This document shows positions 14,599 through 23,835 of a stretch of 49,516 nucleotides of DNA, in pieces (position 1 is the first letter of the stretch; each line of letters begins with the position of its first letter). The position numbers and the translations under genes were made by a program. This DNA comes from an uncultured Lachnospiraceae bacterium (lineage in GTDB: Bacteria > Bacillota > Clostridia > Lachnospirales > Lachnospiraceae), in contig CAMGCK010000006.1 in NCBI GenBank assembly GCA_946040795.1, positions 1-49,516 of the forward strand, read 5' to 3'. The notes below the pieces were generated by a model. The model searched no databases. It was not told the DNA's origin and saw only the letters and a program-made list of their open reading frames with translations.

Positions 14599-15386
14599 AA
14601 CAGCGCACCTCCTCTCACACCGGAATCTTCAGCGGAGCCGGAATCGGTGATCAGGGTGAAAATGCAGATAAGAGCAAGCAGGATCAGCGCGATCATGGAT
14701 CCGCCGTGCCAGTTGTACGCGGAGAAATAACTGCCGATCAGGCTGCCCATGATATAGGTGCTGTTGTACAGCATGTCGAGGACAACATAGTTGGTCATGG
14801 CCGGCAGGAATACCATGGAAACGCCGGAAACGATGCCCGGTACGGACAGCGGCAGGGTGACCTTCAGGAAAGCACGGGTGTCATTGGCCCCCAGATCCTT
14901 TGCGGCTTCGATCAGTGATCCGTCCAGACGCACGATGGTATTGTAGATCGGCAGGATCATGAACGGCAGAAAGTCGTAGGTCATACCGATGACGGAATTC
15001 AGGAAAGGATAATAAGCAAGATTTCCTTCGATGAGCGTCAGGATCTCCTTCAGTGCCGTGATACGCAGCGAGAAGTTGATCCACATGGGCATAACAAACA
15101 GCATGATCAGAACCGACTTGGTCTTCAGTTTGCTAGTCGCAAGAATATAAGCCGTCGGATAAGAAAGAAGCAGGCAGAACACCGTCGTGACTGCAGCAAC
15201 CAGCAGACTGTAGAACAGCGTACCGAGCGTATTGGGATCCGTAAAGAAATCCGTCAGATTGCGTAAAGTGAAGTGCCCCTCTCCGTTCGTGAACGCGTAA
15301 TAGAAAAGCACGAGCAGCGGTCCCACCACAAAAAGCAGCAGGAAGACGGCATACGGGATGCCGAGTGATTTTCTTGAAAATTTCAA
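14595..15386 (-). CDS. potB: Polyamine ABC transporter permease PotB
   Basis: A 263-residue permease whose first helix follows MKFSRKSLGIPYAVFLLLF. The EAA loop is IEAAKDLGANDTRAFLKVTLPLSVPGI. It pairs with PotC in the membrane. The gene begins 11 bp after potA and overlaps potC by 4 bases. A short C-terminal tail (DSGSAEDSGVRGGALL) is not conserved in character and contains part of the coupling signal for potC. Confidence 0.93.
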   Translation of the reverse strand: MKFSRKSLGIPYAVFLLLFVVGPLLVLFYYAFTNGEGHFTLRNLTDFFTDPNTLGTLFYSLLVAAVTTVFCLLLSYPTAYILATSKLKTKSVLIMLFVMPMWINFSLRITALKEILTLIEGNLAYYPFLNSVIGMTYDFLPFMILPIYNTIVRLDGSLIEAAKDLGANDTRAFLKVTLPLSVPGIVSGVSMVFLPAMTNYVVLDMLYNSTYIMGSLIGSYFSAYNWHGGSMIALILLALICIFTLITDSGSAEDSGVRGGALL

Positions 15387-15397
15387 CTGCGGCCTCC

Positions 15398-16840
15398 TTA
15401 CTTTTTAACGGTGAAGCGCATCTTGTTGATCGGCATGATCAGTCCGACCATATCACCCATGTTCCACAGGTATTCGTCATCCACGATGAAGTCCTGGCCG
15501 AGTTCGGTCTGGATCACGTAGCTATAATGGTCGCCCTTATAGATCAGGCTGGAAATGGTACCGGTGAGAAGAACGTTTTCAGCGTCTGTGTCATCGGTCA
15601 TGGTGATATCTGCCGGCTCAATGGCTGCCACGATGCGGATCTTATCCGGATCGATGACTTCACCGTTTTCGTCGATCAGCTCTTTATTTTCGTTACGATG
15701 GCTGCCCTTGATGATCTTGGTCAGGCTGGTATCCAGTACATTTCCGTTGTATTCCAGCCGATGATTGCGGTTCATGTCCACAGCAAAGAAGTTCGTGTTG
15801 TTTTCCGCAATCATGATGTGAATGCCGTCCGGCTCCACACGGATACCCACGGTATCGCCGATCTGCTGCGTCTTGGTGCTCTTTGCAACCATTTCATAAC
15901 GGCCGCACTGAACCGTGATCTCGTAATGCATGCCCTTGAAAATGACGGAGGTGACCTTGCCGCGGATCTGGCCCTGTTCCGGAGCGGTCAGAATGACATC
16001 CTCCGGACGGACAACTGCGGTGATCTGGGTGCCTTCCGGAATATCATCGACACATTCAAACACACCGCCTGAAAAACGGGCTTTTAACGGGCCGGTCATG
16101 ATGCCGTTGATGATGTTGGACTCGCCGATAAAGTCGGCTACAAAGGCGTTTTTGGGCTCATTATAGATGTCTTCCGGCGTGCCGACCTGCTGAATGCGGC
16201 CTTCATTCATGACAACGATCTTGTCGGACATGGTCAGGGCTTCTTCCTGGTCATGGGTAACATAAATGAAAGTGATGCCCAGACGGTCATGCATGGACTT
16301 CAGTTCAAGCTGCATCTCCTGACGCATCTTTAAGTCCAGTGCGCCGAGCGGCTCATCCAGAAGCAGGATCTCGGGCTCATTCACAAGCGCGCGGGCGATG
16401 GCCACACGTTGCTGCTGTCCGCCGGACAGCGTGGAAACGCTGCGGTTTTCAAAACCCTCCAGGTCCACAAGCTCCAGCATCTTCTTGACTTTCTTCTTAA
16501 TGGTCTCCTTATCGGTCTTCTTCTGTTTCAGACCGAAAGCGATGTTTTCAAAAATGTTCATGTGCGGGAACAGCGCGTAACGCTGGAACACCGTGTTGAT
16601 GGGACGCTCATAGGGCGGAATCTTGGAAATGTCCTTTCCGTTTAACAGGATCTCACCGGAGGAAGGAAGGTCAAAACCCGCAATCATACGAAGCGTAGTT
16701 GTTTTTCCACAGCCGGACGGTCCTAAAAACGTCACAAATTCACCGCGTTTGACTTCCAGATTGAAGTCACCTACTGCGGTAAAGCCATCCTCGTAGGTTT
16801 TGGTAATGTTCTTCAGTTCAATGATGTTCTTCTCTTCCAT
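15398..16840 (-). CDS. potA: Polyamine ABC transporter ATPase PotA with two TOBE-like domains
   Basis: A 480-residue ATPase (E. coli PotA is 378). Walker A is GPSGCGKTT, the signature is LSGGQQQR, Walker B is ILLLDEP and the switch is THDQEEA. A first TOBE-like domain (about residues 295-350, [18 protein letters not shown]) is followed by a linker and a second TOBE-like copy at the C-terminus (about 425-480, [18 protein letters not shown]). TOBE domains in this family bind ligands or regulate the ATPase, so the extra copy may sense substrate. The gene lies 18 bp downstream of the XRE-cupin regulator. Confidence 0.93.
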   Translation of the reverse strand: MEEKNIIELKNITKTYEDGFTAVGDFNLEVKRGEFVTFLGPSGCGKTTTLRMIAGFDLPSSGEILLNGKDISKIPPYERPINTVFQRYALFPHMNIFENIAFGLKQKKTDKETIKKKVKKMLELVDLEGFENRSVSTLSGGQQQRVAIARALVNEPEILLLDEPLGALDLKMRQEMQLELKSMHDRLGITFIYVTHDQEEALTMSDKIVVMNEGRIQQVGTPEDIYNEPKNAFVADFIGESNIINGIMTGPLKARFSGGVFECVDDIPEGTQITAVVRPEDVILTAPEQGQIRGKVTSVIFKGMHYEITVQCGRYEMVAKSTKTQQIGDTVGIRVEPDGIHIMIAENNTNFFAVDMNRNHRLEYNGNVLDTSLTKIIKGSHRNENKELIDENGEVIDPDKIRIVAAIEPADITMTDDTDAENVLLTGTISSLIYKGDHYSYVIQTELGQDFIVDDEYLWNMGDMVGLIMPINKMRFTVKK

Positions 16841-16858
16841 CTTTTCCCCTTTCCGTAA

Positions 16859-17416
16859 TCAGAAATTGGGAGGCGTGCTGACCCAGATCAGCTCGGCCTC
16901 AACGTCACCCGCGTTTTCCAGCGAATGGACCTTGTTTGTTTTGTAGTAGAAACTCTCGCCCTTTTTCGCGATATAGCTTTCATCACCGACTTTGACGGTG
17001 ACACTGCCGCTAATCACATATCCGAATTCTTCACCCGGATGCGGACGGTCTTCCTTCAGTGCCTCATTCGGCAGGATCTTTACATGCAGCGGCTCCATCT
17101 GATTTCCCTGTGCGGTGGGTACGACCCACTGGATCAGATTGCCTGCGTCATCAAATTTGTCGAAATAATCCTTTTCGCCAAAGACGATCTCCGTGTGCTG
17201 TTCTTCCTTGAAGAATTTGTCCGGCGTTGTGCCGAGGCATTCAATGAGGTCCAGCAGCGTAACTACAGAGGGCGATACCTGGCCGTTTTCCAGCTGTGAA
17301 ATATAGCCCTTTGTGAGCTCGGTTCGATCGGCAAGTTCCTGCTGTGTCAGTCCGTTTTGCTGACGCAGATTGCGGATCTTCAGACCGATGTTTTCATTGA
17401 CGGACTGCATATCCAT
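16859..17416 (-). CDS. XRE-cupin (PuuR-like) transcriptional regulator
   Basis: A 185-residue regulator with an N-terminal Cro/CI helix-turn-helix (about 8-65, LRQQNGLTQQELADRTELTKGYISQLENG) and a C-terminal cupin (about 110-180, HPGEEFGYVISGSVTVKVGD..YIAKKGESFYYKTNKVHS). This architecture is known from PuuR and similar polyamine-responsive regulators. It is first in the operon with potABCD, so it likely senses polyamines and regulates its own transcript. AAGGAG 6 bases upstream selects the ATG at 17416; an upstream in-frame ATG (17455) lies in the candidate operator region. Confidence 0.9.
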   Translation of the reverse strand: MDMQSVNENIGLKIRNLRQQNGLTQQELADRTELTKGYISQLENGQVSPSVVTLLDLIECLGTTPDKFFKEEQHTEIVFGEKDYFDKFDDAGNLIQWVVPTAQGNQMEPLHVKILPNEALKEDRPHPGEEFGYVISGSVTVKVGDESYIAKKGESFYYKTNKVHSLENAGDVEAELIWVSTPPNF

Positions 17417-17437
17417 GTTAAGCTCCTTCTTAAAGAC

Positions 17438-17500
17438 ACTAAACCCTGAGTTCATTTATACTAAACAAAATCATTATATGGAAACGTACTCAAAAGTCAA
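17438..17500 (-). promoter_or_regulatory. Promoter and candidate operator of polyamine operon
   Basis: On the minus strand TTGACT (17500-17495) and TATAAT (17478-17473) are spaced by 16 bp. Two direct repeats (plus-strand ACTAAAC at 17438-17444 and 17460-17466) lie at and just after the expected start of transcription, 22 bp apart, about two helical turns. They are good candidates for binding of the XRE-cupin regulator. Confidence 0.7.
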
Positions 17501-17802
17501 CAGAAATTTACAAAAAGGGGGTAGAAATATTTCAAGCGGCAAAAATTGCTTTCACACTGCTTATCCGCAGATCTCCAATACATTTACGGCGTTGTTGCCG
17601 CAAAGAACAGTTTTTGCGATGAATTTCATTTTCCAAATATTATAAGAGGCAGTTCGGCGTTACACCGAAAAAGCATCATGCATAGCAATAAAAAAGATCC
17701 GAAGCTCTTCCGTGATGGAAATGCTTTATTATGTTATAACGACCGTTTGTAATGATAAAGGAAAACTTTGATTTATACTATGGCATCCGCCATAAATAAC
17801 AA
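17501..17802. other. Non-coding gap without recognised features
   Basis: Short open frames here have no ribosome binding site and no recognisable sequence. A small palindrome (ATGGC-ATCC-GCCAT, about 17780-17793) is the only structure I see. Confidence 0.5.
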
Positions 17803-17838
17803 AACTCCGGTTACTGATTAATTTCAGTAACCGGAGTT
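17803..17838 (-). terminator. Terminator downstream of tRNA-Ala
   Basis: Perfect 15-bp arms (17803-17817, 17824-17838) with a 6-base loop, followed on the minus strand by TTTGTTATTTA. Confidence 0.85.
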
Positions 17839-17916
17839 CTCTGTTTCGCATCAGAGTTTACACCTTGCGGTGAAACCGCCGCAGAAGAAAAAGATGTTCG
17901 TCCAATACTCGTATGA

Positions 17917-17989
17917 TGGAGCATAGGGGATTCGAACCCCTGGCCTCTTGAATGCCATTCAAGCGCGATCCCAACTTCGCCAATGCCCC
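17917..17989 (-). tRNA. tRNA-Ala (anticodon GGC)
   Basis: The minus strand folds into a full cloverleaf of 73 bases. The acceptor stem GGGGCAT/ATGCTCC contains the G3-U70 pair that defines alanine tRNAs. The D stem is GCGA/TCGC, the anticodon stem CTTGA/TCAAG with loop ATGGCAT (anticodon GGC), and the T stem AGGGG/CCCCT with loop TTCGAAT. The discriminator base is A and CCA is not encoded. Confidence 0.95.
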
Positions 17990-18110
17990 TTACGGAAATC
18001 ATCATAGCATATGAACAGCGGTTTGAAAAGCGGTTTTATGCGGGATCTCCGTATTTTTTTATAAAATTTAAAGCTGGATCTTCAGTAAGTACATCATGTT
18101 ATGGGTGATA

Positions 18111-19940
18111 TTACCGGTTCTGTGCCTGGATCTTTTCATAAAGCTCATTGAGATACATCCAGCGCTCCATCTTTTCATCCAGCTGTGCCTGCAGCTCTTC
18201 TTTTTCAACTGCGAGCGCGCTGAGTTTCGCAGCGCTGGTGGCATTTTCCTCCATCTCCTTGTCCTTCCGAGAGATGGCATCCTCCAGTTTCGCAATATCA
18301 TCGTCGATGGTATCGAACTCACGCTGCTCTTTATAACTGAATTTCAGCTTGGCTTCATGGGTGCTCACATACTGAGGGGCCTGTACGGGCTTATTTTCGG
18401 CCTTTTTCACGGCCTGTCCGCTTTCAGTCTCCTGTTCCCCTCTTGCGGCCAGATAATCGGTATAACCGCCTTCATACTGCTTCAGCGCGCCGTTTTCAAA
18501 GGAGAAGATGCGCCGTACCACGCGGTCCAGGAAATAACGGTCATGAGAGACCGTGATGACGATGCCGTCAAAGCTATCCAGATAATCTTCCAGAATGGTC
18601 AGCGTCTGAATATCCAGATCATTGGTAGGCTCGTCCAGGATCAGCACATTCGGGGCTTCCATCAGCACACGGAGAAGATTCAGCCGGCGCTTCTCTCCAC
18701 CCGAAAGCTTTTTGAGCAGCGTATGCTGCTTTTCCGGCGGGAACAGAAATCGGTCCAGCATGACGGATGCGGATACCAGACCGTCCGCAGTGCGGACATA
18801 TTCCGCCGTGTTGCGGATATAATCGATGACTTTCAGTTCCGGGTCCATGTAAGCCAGTCCATCCTTGGGATCGACCTTGAATTCCTGTGCATAATAACCG
18901 AGCTTGATGGTTTGCCCCAGAGTGACGGAACCGGAATCGGCAGTTTCAAAGCCGGCGATGATCTTCATCAGCGTGGTCTTACCGGAACCGTTTTCACCAA
19001 TGAAGCCCACACGGTCGTTCTTCAGGAAAATATAGGAGAAATCGCGGAAAAGCGTGCGGTCACCATAGGATTTGGAAACATGGTCCAGCTCCACGGTGGT
19101 ACGGCCCATGCGGGTGGAAATGGAGGAAAGCTCCAGTTCCCTGTCTTCGCGGATATCCTTGACTGCAGCCAGGTTTTCATAACGCTGAATGTGTGCCTTC
19201 TGCTTGGTGGAACGGGCACGGGCACCGCGCATCATCCATTCGATCTCCGTACGGAGAATGCTGTGACGCTTGCGCTGTGCCGCAAGCTCCATGTCTTCAC
19301 GCTCCGCCTTCAGCTTTATGAAGCCCAGGTAGTTGGTGGAATAACTGTAGATCTTGCTGTGGTCAATCTCCACGATGCGGTTTGAAACACTGTCCAGGAA
19401 GTAGCGGTCATGTGTAACCAAGGCGAGAGCGCCGTTATAGGCCTTTAAATACTCTTCCAGCCAGTCGGCCATAAAAGAATCCAGATGGTTCGTAGGCTCG
19501 TCTAAAAGCAGAATATCGGCCTTTGACAGTAGGGTGTTCGCAAGAGCAAGACGCTTTTTCTGGCCGCCGGACAATGTACCGGCTTTGGCATCGTAATCCG
19601 GAAGTCCAAGCTTCTGCAGCATGGCCTTGGCGTCGCTTTCCAGCGTCCATTCATTCGTGTGATCCCGATTGTTCTCCATGACACACTGAAGCGCGGTCAT
19701 GTCGTCCGGGAATACGGGACTCTGGGAAAGATAACGGATCGTTAAATTGCGGGCGCGGGTGATCGTTCCGCTCTCCGGATCTTCGAGACCCGCCACCAGA
19801 CGGAGAAAGGTGGTTTTTCCGGTGCCGTTTACACCGATGACACCGACCTTTTCATGCTCATCCAGCGTAAAGGAGGCATTATCAAAGATCGGTGTGTCCG
19901 TAAAATGTTTGGTGATGTTTTCGATGTTGATGAGGTTCAA
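18111..19940 (-). CDS. uup: ABC-F family ATPase, Uup type
   Basis: A 609-residue protein with two ABC ATPase domains and no membrane segments. The first has GVNGTGKTT, LSGGQKKR and LLLDEPTNHLD; the second has GENGSGKTT, LSGGEKRR and LILDEPTNDLD. The interdomain linker includes the basic RGARARSTKQKAHIQRYENL segment typical of Uup. A C-terminal coiled coil (about 530-609) follows, as in Uup, where it binds DNA or ribosomes. ABC-F proteins act on the ribosome or in DNA processing rather than in transport. The antisense strand contains a 429-codon open frame that I regard as a shadow. Confidence 0.92.
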   Translation of the reverse strand: MNLINIENITKHFTDTPIFDNASFTLDEHEKVGVIGVNGTGKTTFLRLVAGLEDPESGTITRARNLTIRYLSQSPVFPDDMTALQCVMENNRDHTNEWTLESDAKAMLQKLGLPDYDAKAGTLSGGQKKRLALANTLLSKADILLLDEPTNHLDSFMADWLEEYLKAYNGALALVTHDRYFLDSVSNRIVEIDHSKIYSYSTNYLGFIKLKAEREDMELAAQRKRHSILRTEIEWMMRGARARSTKQKAHIQRYENLAAVKDIREDRELELSSISTRMGRTTVELDHVSKSYGDRTLFRDFSYIFLKNDRVGFIGENGSGKTTLMKIIAGFETADSGSVTLGQTIKLGYYAQEFKVDPKDGLAYMDPELKVIDYIRNTAEYVRTADGLVSASVMLDRFLFPPEKQHTLLKKLSGGEKRRLNLLRVLMEAPNVLILDEPTNDLDIQTLTILEDYLDSFDGIVITVSHDRYFLDRVVRRIFSFENGALKQYEGGYTDYLAARGEQETESGQAVKKAENKPVQAPQYVSTHEAKLKFSYKEQREFDTIDDDIAKLEDAISRKDKEMEENATSAAKLSALAVEKEELQAQLDEKMERWMYLNELYEKIQAQNR

Positions 19941-19997
19941 ATTAATCTCCTGGCTGATAAATTTTGAGGAACGGGTCTTTTACGGACGCTTTCGGAA

Positions 19998-20696
19998 TCA
20001 GATCATGACGCCGGTATGAACCGTCAGATCTTCGTAGGGACCGCGGATCTCAATGCCGATGTCTGCATTGACACGGTTCTTCATGGCTTCATCCGCTTTC
20101 CCGATGAAGTGACCGTACTTGAAGGTGCCGATGGACACCGTCAGATCCGAATGTACGAACAGACTCCCTTCTCCGGTATCGCCGTTCAAACCGCTGTTAA
20201 TGTCCGCGGATACGACATACGCACCGCTTTCATTGATCTTCCGGATGAGTCCGGCCATGGGTTCACGGACATCACCGGTAAAACCGGTGCCAAGCAGGCA
20301 GTCCAGCAAGGAACCATAGACGGAAAGATCGGTATTCTCACTGTAAAATTCGTATGGAATCCCTTCCTGACGGCACTTATCAAAATAATATGCTCCGTCT
20401 TCAGAAAAACGATCGGCAAGAAGAATCAGGGTCACGGGGATGCCGGAGGCTTTCAGTAAAAGCGCAGTGACATAACCGTCGCCTGCGTTATTTCCTTTTC
20501 CGCAGACGATGCCTACGGGGGCTTTCCATTCGGCTTTTTCAAAAATGCCCTGTCCCGCCCGATACATGAGTTCTTTGGAGGGTGTCCGGTTGGCGATGGT
20601 CCAGGCGTCGCTCTCGCGCATGGTCTGAACGGACACCACGCGGACTTTTTGCCCGGTCACGGAAGATCCTTGAAGGTTGTTATGAAAATCGTTCAT
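19998..20696 (-). CDS. nnrE: NAD(P)H-hydrate epimerase (YjeF N-terminal domain)
   Basis: A 232-residue protein with the YjeF_N Rossmann fold. It shows VCGKGNNAGDGYVTALLL, the central DCLLGTGFTG and DINSGLNGDTG, all family signatures. It interconverts the R and S forms of damaged, hydrated NAD(P)H so that a partner dehydratase can repair them. The usual C-terminal dehydratase domain (NnrD) is not fused and not seen in this window. It lies 23 bp downstream of the acyl-ACP thioesterase in the same direction. Confidence 0.9.
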   Translation of the reverse strand: MNDFHNNLQGSSVTGQKVRVVSVQTMRESDAWTIANRTPSKELMYRAGQGIFEKAEWKAPVGIVCGKGNNAGDGYVTALLLKASGIPVTLILLADRFSEDGAYYFDKCRQEGIPYEFYSENTDLSVYGSLLDCLLGTGFTGDVREPMAGLIRKINESGAYVVSADINSGLNGDTGEGSLFVHSDLTVSIGTFKYGHFIGKADEAMKNRVNADIGIEIRGPYEDLTVHTGVMI

Positions 20697-20719
20697 GGTA
20701 AATTCTATCTGAAAACAGA

Positions 20720-21445
20720 TCAGTTCACACGGAAAAACGCAATGATCTTTCCGTCTGAAAGCGCAGCCTTGTATTCCGTGCCGCCGTCATCTGTTTCATG
20801 CTTGAAAAAGTGAAGAACATCGCCCTCAAAGCAGGGGTTCTTATACTGGACCTCCATAACTTTAATGTTCATGGCTTCAATTTCCTCAATGCTGAATAAT
20901 GAGAAAATAGCCGTAAAATATCGGGCATTGTTCATGTGATGGTTGATGTCGATATCTGTGGACTTCACCCTGTAGGACGCAAAGGCTTCTTCATCAAAAC
21001 GATCACGGATCCGGGCAAAGGGTTCCGGACAGGAACGCTTTTCAATATATTGAAGTCCTGCGGGGAAAACGGTATCGGTCTGTACCAGTTTACCGGTTTC
21101 TGTGCTTACAACGGCCCACTGGGTCTTTCCCGCCGCCATGACGGTTCCGTCTTCTGCGGTCAGTTCGTAGTCTCGGTTTGCGGAAAAACGCTCCGTGTTC
21201 TCCGGCCAGGTCATGAGGAGGACTTTCTCCATGATCTTGGGCATCTGATAAAAATGAATACGGGTTTTTGCGCAGACCCAGAAACAGTGTTTTTCTGCCA
21301 TGGCGTCTTCACTCATGCCCAGATCATGAGCGTGGGCTGCCGCAATGTCCAGAAAGAGGTCGACGCAGTCTGAAATCCCCAGACGTCCGCTGTAATCACA
21401 GCGGCTGGAGGGAATATTCATTTCTTGAGTAAGTGATGGTTTCAT
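20720..21445 (-). CDS. Acyl-ACP thioesterase (FatA-like, double hotdog)
   Basis: A 241-residue protein with two hotdog-fold halves. The first carries CDYSGRLGISDCVDLFLDIAAAH and WVCAKTRIHFYQMPK. The second begins TDIDINHHMNNARYFTAIF, whose D-x-N-x-H-x-N residues are the thioesterase catalytic group. It releases fatty acids from acyl carrier protein in the cytoplasm. It precedes the NAD(P)HX epimerase. A 14-bp perfect palindrome lies just upstream of its start. Confidence 0.88.
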   Translation of the reverse strand: MKPSLTQEMNIPSSRCDYSGRLGISDCVDLFLDIAAAHAHDLGMSEDAMAEKHCFWVCAKTRIHFYQMPKIMEKVLLMTWPENTERFSANRDYELTAEDGTVMAAGKTQWAVVSTETGKLVQTDTVFPAGLQYIEKRSCPEPFARIRDRFDEEAFASYRVKSTDIDINHHMNNARYFTAIFSLFSIEEIEAMNIKVMEVQYKNPCFEGDVLHFFKHETDDGGTEYKAALSDGKIIAFFRVN

Positions 21446-21473
21446 AAAATATCCTTATTACAAATGAGGCGCT

Positions 21474-21487
21474 GATTCCCGGGAATC
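21474..21487. promoter_or_regulatory. 14-bp perfect palindrome upstream of thioesterase gene
   Basis: GATTCCCGGGAATC is its own reverse complement and sits 29 bp before the thioesterase ATG. It could be an operator, but no regulator is evident. Confidence 0.3.
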
Positions 21488-21513
21488 GTACCCGAAGAAA
21501 CTGGTCCCCGATA

Positions 21514-22506
21514 TTAAACAGGAATGAACTTTCCGGTTTTCTGTGATTCAATGGCCGCATAGGCAAGTTCCAGGGCGCGAAGTCCTTTTTCTGCCGGTAC
21601 AGGCGGCTGCTTTCCGGCTTTCAGCGCGGGAATGAGTGCATCCAGGTGACGGTCCAGATTGTGGCCGAAGGAGCGGTTTTCATCGTCAAAGAAGCCGGCG
21701 CGCCAGATCTTTGCCATGTCATCGTTTGTACGCTGGAAAGTGTAAGCCTGAACATTGTCTTCGATGAGGATGCGGCCGTCCACACCGCCGATCTCAATAA
21801 GCTGCGAAAGCTTGTTATTCTCATTGGCATCCAGTGTGGCAAGGAAGGAACCTACGGCTCCGTTCTCAAACTGCAGACTCAGGGAGAAGGTGGAAAAGCT
21901 CTTTCTGCCGCCGTTGTCTGTCATCTTTGCGCCGATGGAACGGATTGGGCCCATCATGTGCTCCATCATGTCCAGACCGTGGCACTGAGCCTCGATCAGA
22001 TTCAGATACTTATGGTCAATGAACGGGTCTCCCCAGCCGTGACCAAATCGCCAGAGCATGAAGACCGGTGTTCCAAGACGTCCCTTTTCAATGGCTTCCT
22101 TGGCTTTCAGGCAGGGAATGCTGTAACGCTGGTTGAAGTCGATGGCAAAAAAAAGATTCTTGTCCTTAGCAGACTGAACCAGTGTTTTTGCCTCTTCCAA
22201 ATCATAAGCAATGGGCTTCTCCGTCATGAGCGGGATGCCGGCGCGGATGACCTTCATGGTCTCCTCGAAATGATGCTGTGCGGGGAGACAGATGGATACA
22301 AAGTCCGGCTTCTCCTTATCCAGCATTTCATCGATATCCAGATAATACGGTACATGAAATTCATCTGCGCGCTCTTTAGTGCGCTTCTTTGTACGTCCGC
22401 AGATCGCCACAAGTTCTGTATCTTTTCTGGTTGAAAAAGCGCGTGCGTGCTGATAGCCCCAGCCGCCTGCGCCGATCACTGCTGCCCTGATTCTTTCGTC
22501 CGCCAT
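21514..22506 (-). CDS. Gfo/Idh/MocA-family NAD(P)-dependent oxidoreductase
   Basis: A 330-residue oxidoreductase with an N-terminal Rossmann fold (AVIGAGGWGYQHARAF) and the family's EKPIAYDLEEA motif, in which the Lys is catalytic. A C-terminal beta-sheet domain follows (EAQCHGLDMMEHMMGPI with the active-site His region). These enzymes oxidise or reduce sugars, inositols or related polyols; the substrate is unknown and no sugar-catabolic genes are adjacent. CAGGAGG places the start at the ATG at 22506; a more upstream in-frame ATG at 22536 lacks such a site. Confidence 0.88.
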   Translation of the reverse strand: MADERIRAAVIGAGGWGYQHARAFSTRKDTELVAICGRTKKRTKERADEFHVPYYLDIDEMLDKEKPDFVSICLPAQHHFEETMKVIRAGIPLMTEKPIAYDLEEAKTLVQSAKDKNLFFAIDFNQRYSIPCLKAKEAIEKGRLGTPVFMLWRFGHGWGDPFIDHKYLNLIEAQCHGLDMMEHMMGPIRSIGAKMTDNGGRKSFSTFSLSLQFENGAVGSFLATLDANENNKLSQLIEIGGVDGRILIEDNVQAYTFQRTNDDMAKIWRAGFFDDENRSFGHNLDRHLDALIPALKAGKQPPVPAEKGLRALELAYAAIESQKTGKFIPV

Positions 22507-22557
22507 GGTAAGCCTCCTGATATTGAATCCGTTCATCTATCCGCAGAACGGAATCTG

Positions 22558-22920
22558 TTATTTGAAATCTGCAACCATTATATCATTAATTCGCTCAATT
22601 TCAATGTAACAGTTCAAAACTGCCTGTTTGTCAGCGGCATTCTTTTGACGATCGGCTTCAACTTTTCTGTTATACTGTTTCTGCTCTTCAATAAACCGGT
22701 CGATGCACTTGCGGTACGAAGTGCCTGCCAACCAAGACTCTTGCACATATTGTCCCAGAAAGCGCTAAATCCCTTCGGTTTTCTGTTGGGATCGACTACC
22801 TTGGGCTTCTGCTGCGAAAACCCTGGGCGAGTCCGTAAACATACGCAGCGCGTCATTGCAGAGATAAGCCTTGCCGGTTTTAACAAAAGCAAGTTCTGCG
22901 TCTGTTTCAAACTTTGGCAT
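22558..22920 (-). pseudogene. Broken small gene, unknown function
   Basis: AAGGAG 7 bases upstream of an ATG at 22920 starts MPKFETDAELAFVKTGKAYL. The frame meets an in-frame TAG at 22767-22765, yet the same frame continues downstream as a Lys/Glu-rich coiled coil (EEQKQYNRKVEADRQKNAAD) to a stop at 22560-22558. Between them a different frame reads PKVVDPNRKPKGFSAFWDNM, which looks more like real protein. The simplest explanation is two compensating frameshifts in a gene of about 120 codons, either true mutations or sequencing errors. I do not recognise the family. Confidence 0.5.
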
Positions 22921-23030
22921 GCAAAACTCCTTAAATAAATATGGAAATTAAGAATTTTATAATCATCAGAAATGTTGTTTTTTATTACAGGCAGATCATA
23001 ACATATTCTGCGTTGCAACAGCGAGACACG

Positions 23031-23079
23031 AAAAAAATAAAAAAAATGCCGGTTCCGACTTTTGCCGGTCCCGACATTT
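23031..23079 (-). terminator. Terminator of branched-chain amino acid operon
   Basis: On the minus strand arms 23079-23064 and 23059-23044 form a stem with a 2-base internal loop, followed by a long T-rich tract. Confidence 0.8.
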
Positions 23080-23123
23080 CTCATTTGAAATAGATCATTT
23101 AATAATTTGAAACGATAATCGGA

Positions 23124-23834
23124 TCAGCCTCCCAGATAAGCCTTACGGATGGAATCGTTGTTTAAAAGATTCTTGGCCTCATCTTCCAGCACGACACGTC
23201 CGGTTTCAAGAACATAGCCGCGGCTCGCGATGGAAAGAGCCATCTGCGCGTTCTGTTCAACCAGAAGAATCGTAGTGCCGGCTTTATTTAAGGCCTTGAT
23301 GATCTCAAAGATCTCATCAACCAGGATCGGCGCAAGACCCATTGACGGCTCATCGAGCATGAGAAGCTTGGGATTGGACATCATGGCACGTCCCATGGCA
23401 AGCATCTGCTGCTCACCGCCGGAAAGCGTACCGGCAATCTGATGACGGCGTTCCTTTAAACGCGGGAAATGTTCGAAGACGATCTCCTTATTGCCTTTGA
23501 TGCTGCTCTTGGGCTGCGTAAACGCGCCCATGTCCAGATTTTCTTCTACATCCATGCCCTGAAAAATGCGGCGGCCTTCCGGAACGTGTGCAAGACCCAG
23601 AGAAACGATCTTATCGGCCGGTGTCTTCATCAGATCCGTTCCCATGAAACTCATGGAACCTGTGGTGGATTTTAAAAGACCGGAGATCGTATGCAGGGTG
23701 GTCGTCTTTCCGGCTCCGTTTGCGCCGATCAGTGAAATGATCTCGCCTTCATTTACCTCAAAGCTGACACCTTTAATGGCGTGAATACTGCCGTAATAGA
23801 CATTGATATCATTGACTTCAAGCATAGCTGCCAT
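23124..23834 (-). CDS. livF: Branched-chain amino acid ABC transporter ATPase LivF
   Basis: A 236-residue ATPase with Walker A GANGAGKTT, signature LSGGEQQML, Walker B LLMLDEPSMGL and the LivF-typical SMGLAPILVDEIFEII block. It energises the importer together with LivG. AAGGAGG and ATG at 23834 give MAAMLEVNDINVYYGS; a longer frame to 23897 runs into livG and lacks support. The start follows the livG stop by one base. It is the last gene of livKHMGF. Confidence 0.94.
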   Translation of the reverse strand: MAAMLEVNDINVYYGSIHAIKGVSFEVNEGEIISLIGANGAGKTTTLHTISGLLKSTTGSMSFMGTDLMKTPADKIVSLGLAHVPEGRRIFQGMDVEENLDMGAFTQPKSSIKGNKEIVFEHFPRLKERRHQIAGTLSGGEQQMLAMGRAMMSNPKLLMLDEPSMGLAPILVDEIFEIIKALNKAGTTILLVEQNAQMALSIASRGYVLETGRVVLEDEAKNLLNNDSIRKAYLGG

Positions 23835-23835
23835 A

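Noticed and set aside
15365-16072. 235-codon plus-strand open frame across potA
   Set aside because: Antisense to the two TOBE-like regions of PotA, with no ribosome binding site or domain.
17811-18005. Small minus-strand open frame ending near the tRNA
   Set aside because: It reads through the tRNA-Ala gene and its terminator (the RGQGFESP stretch is translated T-arm sequence).
18096-19385. 429-codon plus-strand open frame
   Set aside because: It lies wholly antisense to the Uup-type ABC-F gene, which has complete ATPase motifs; the shadow has no recognisable domain.
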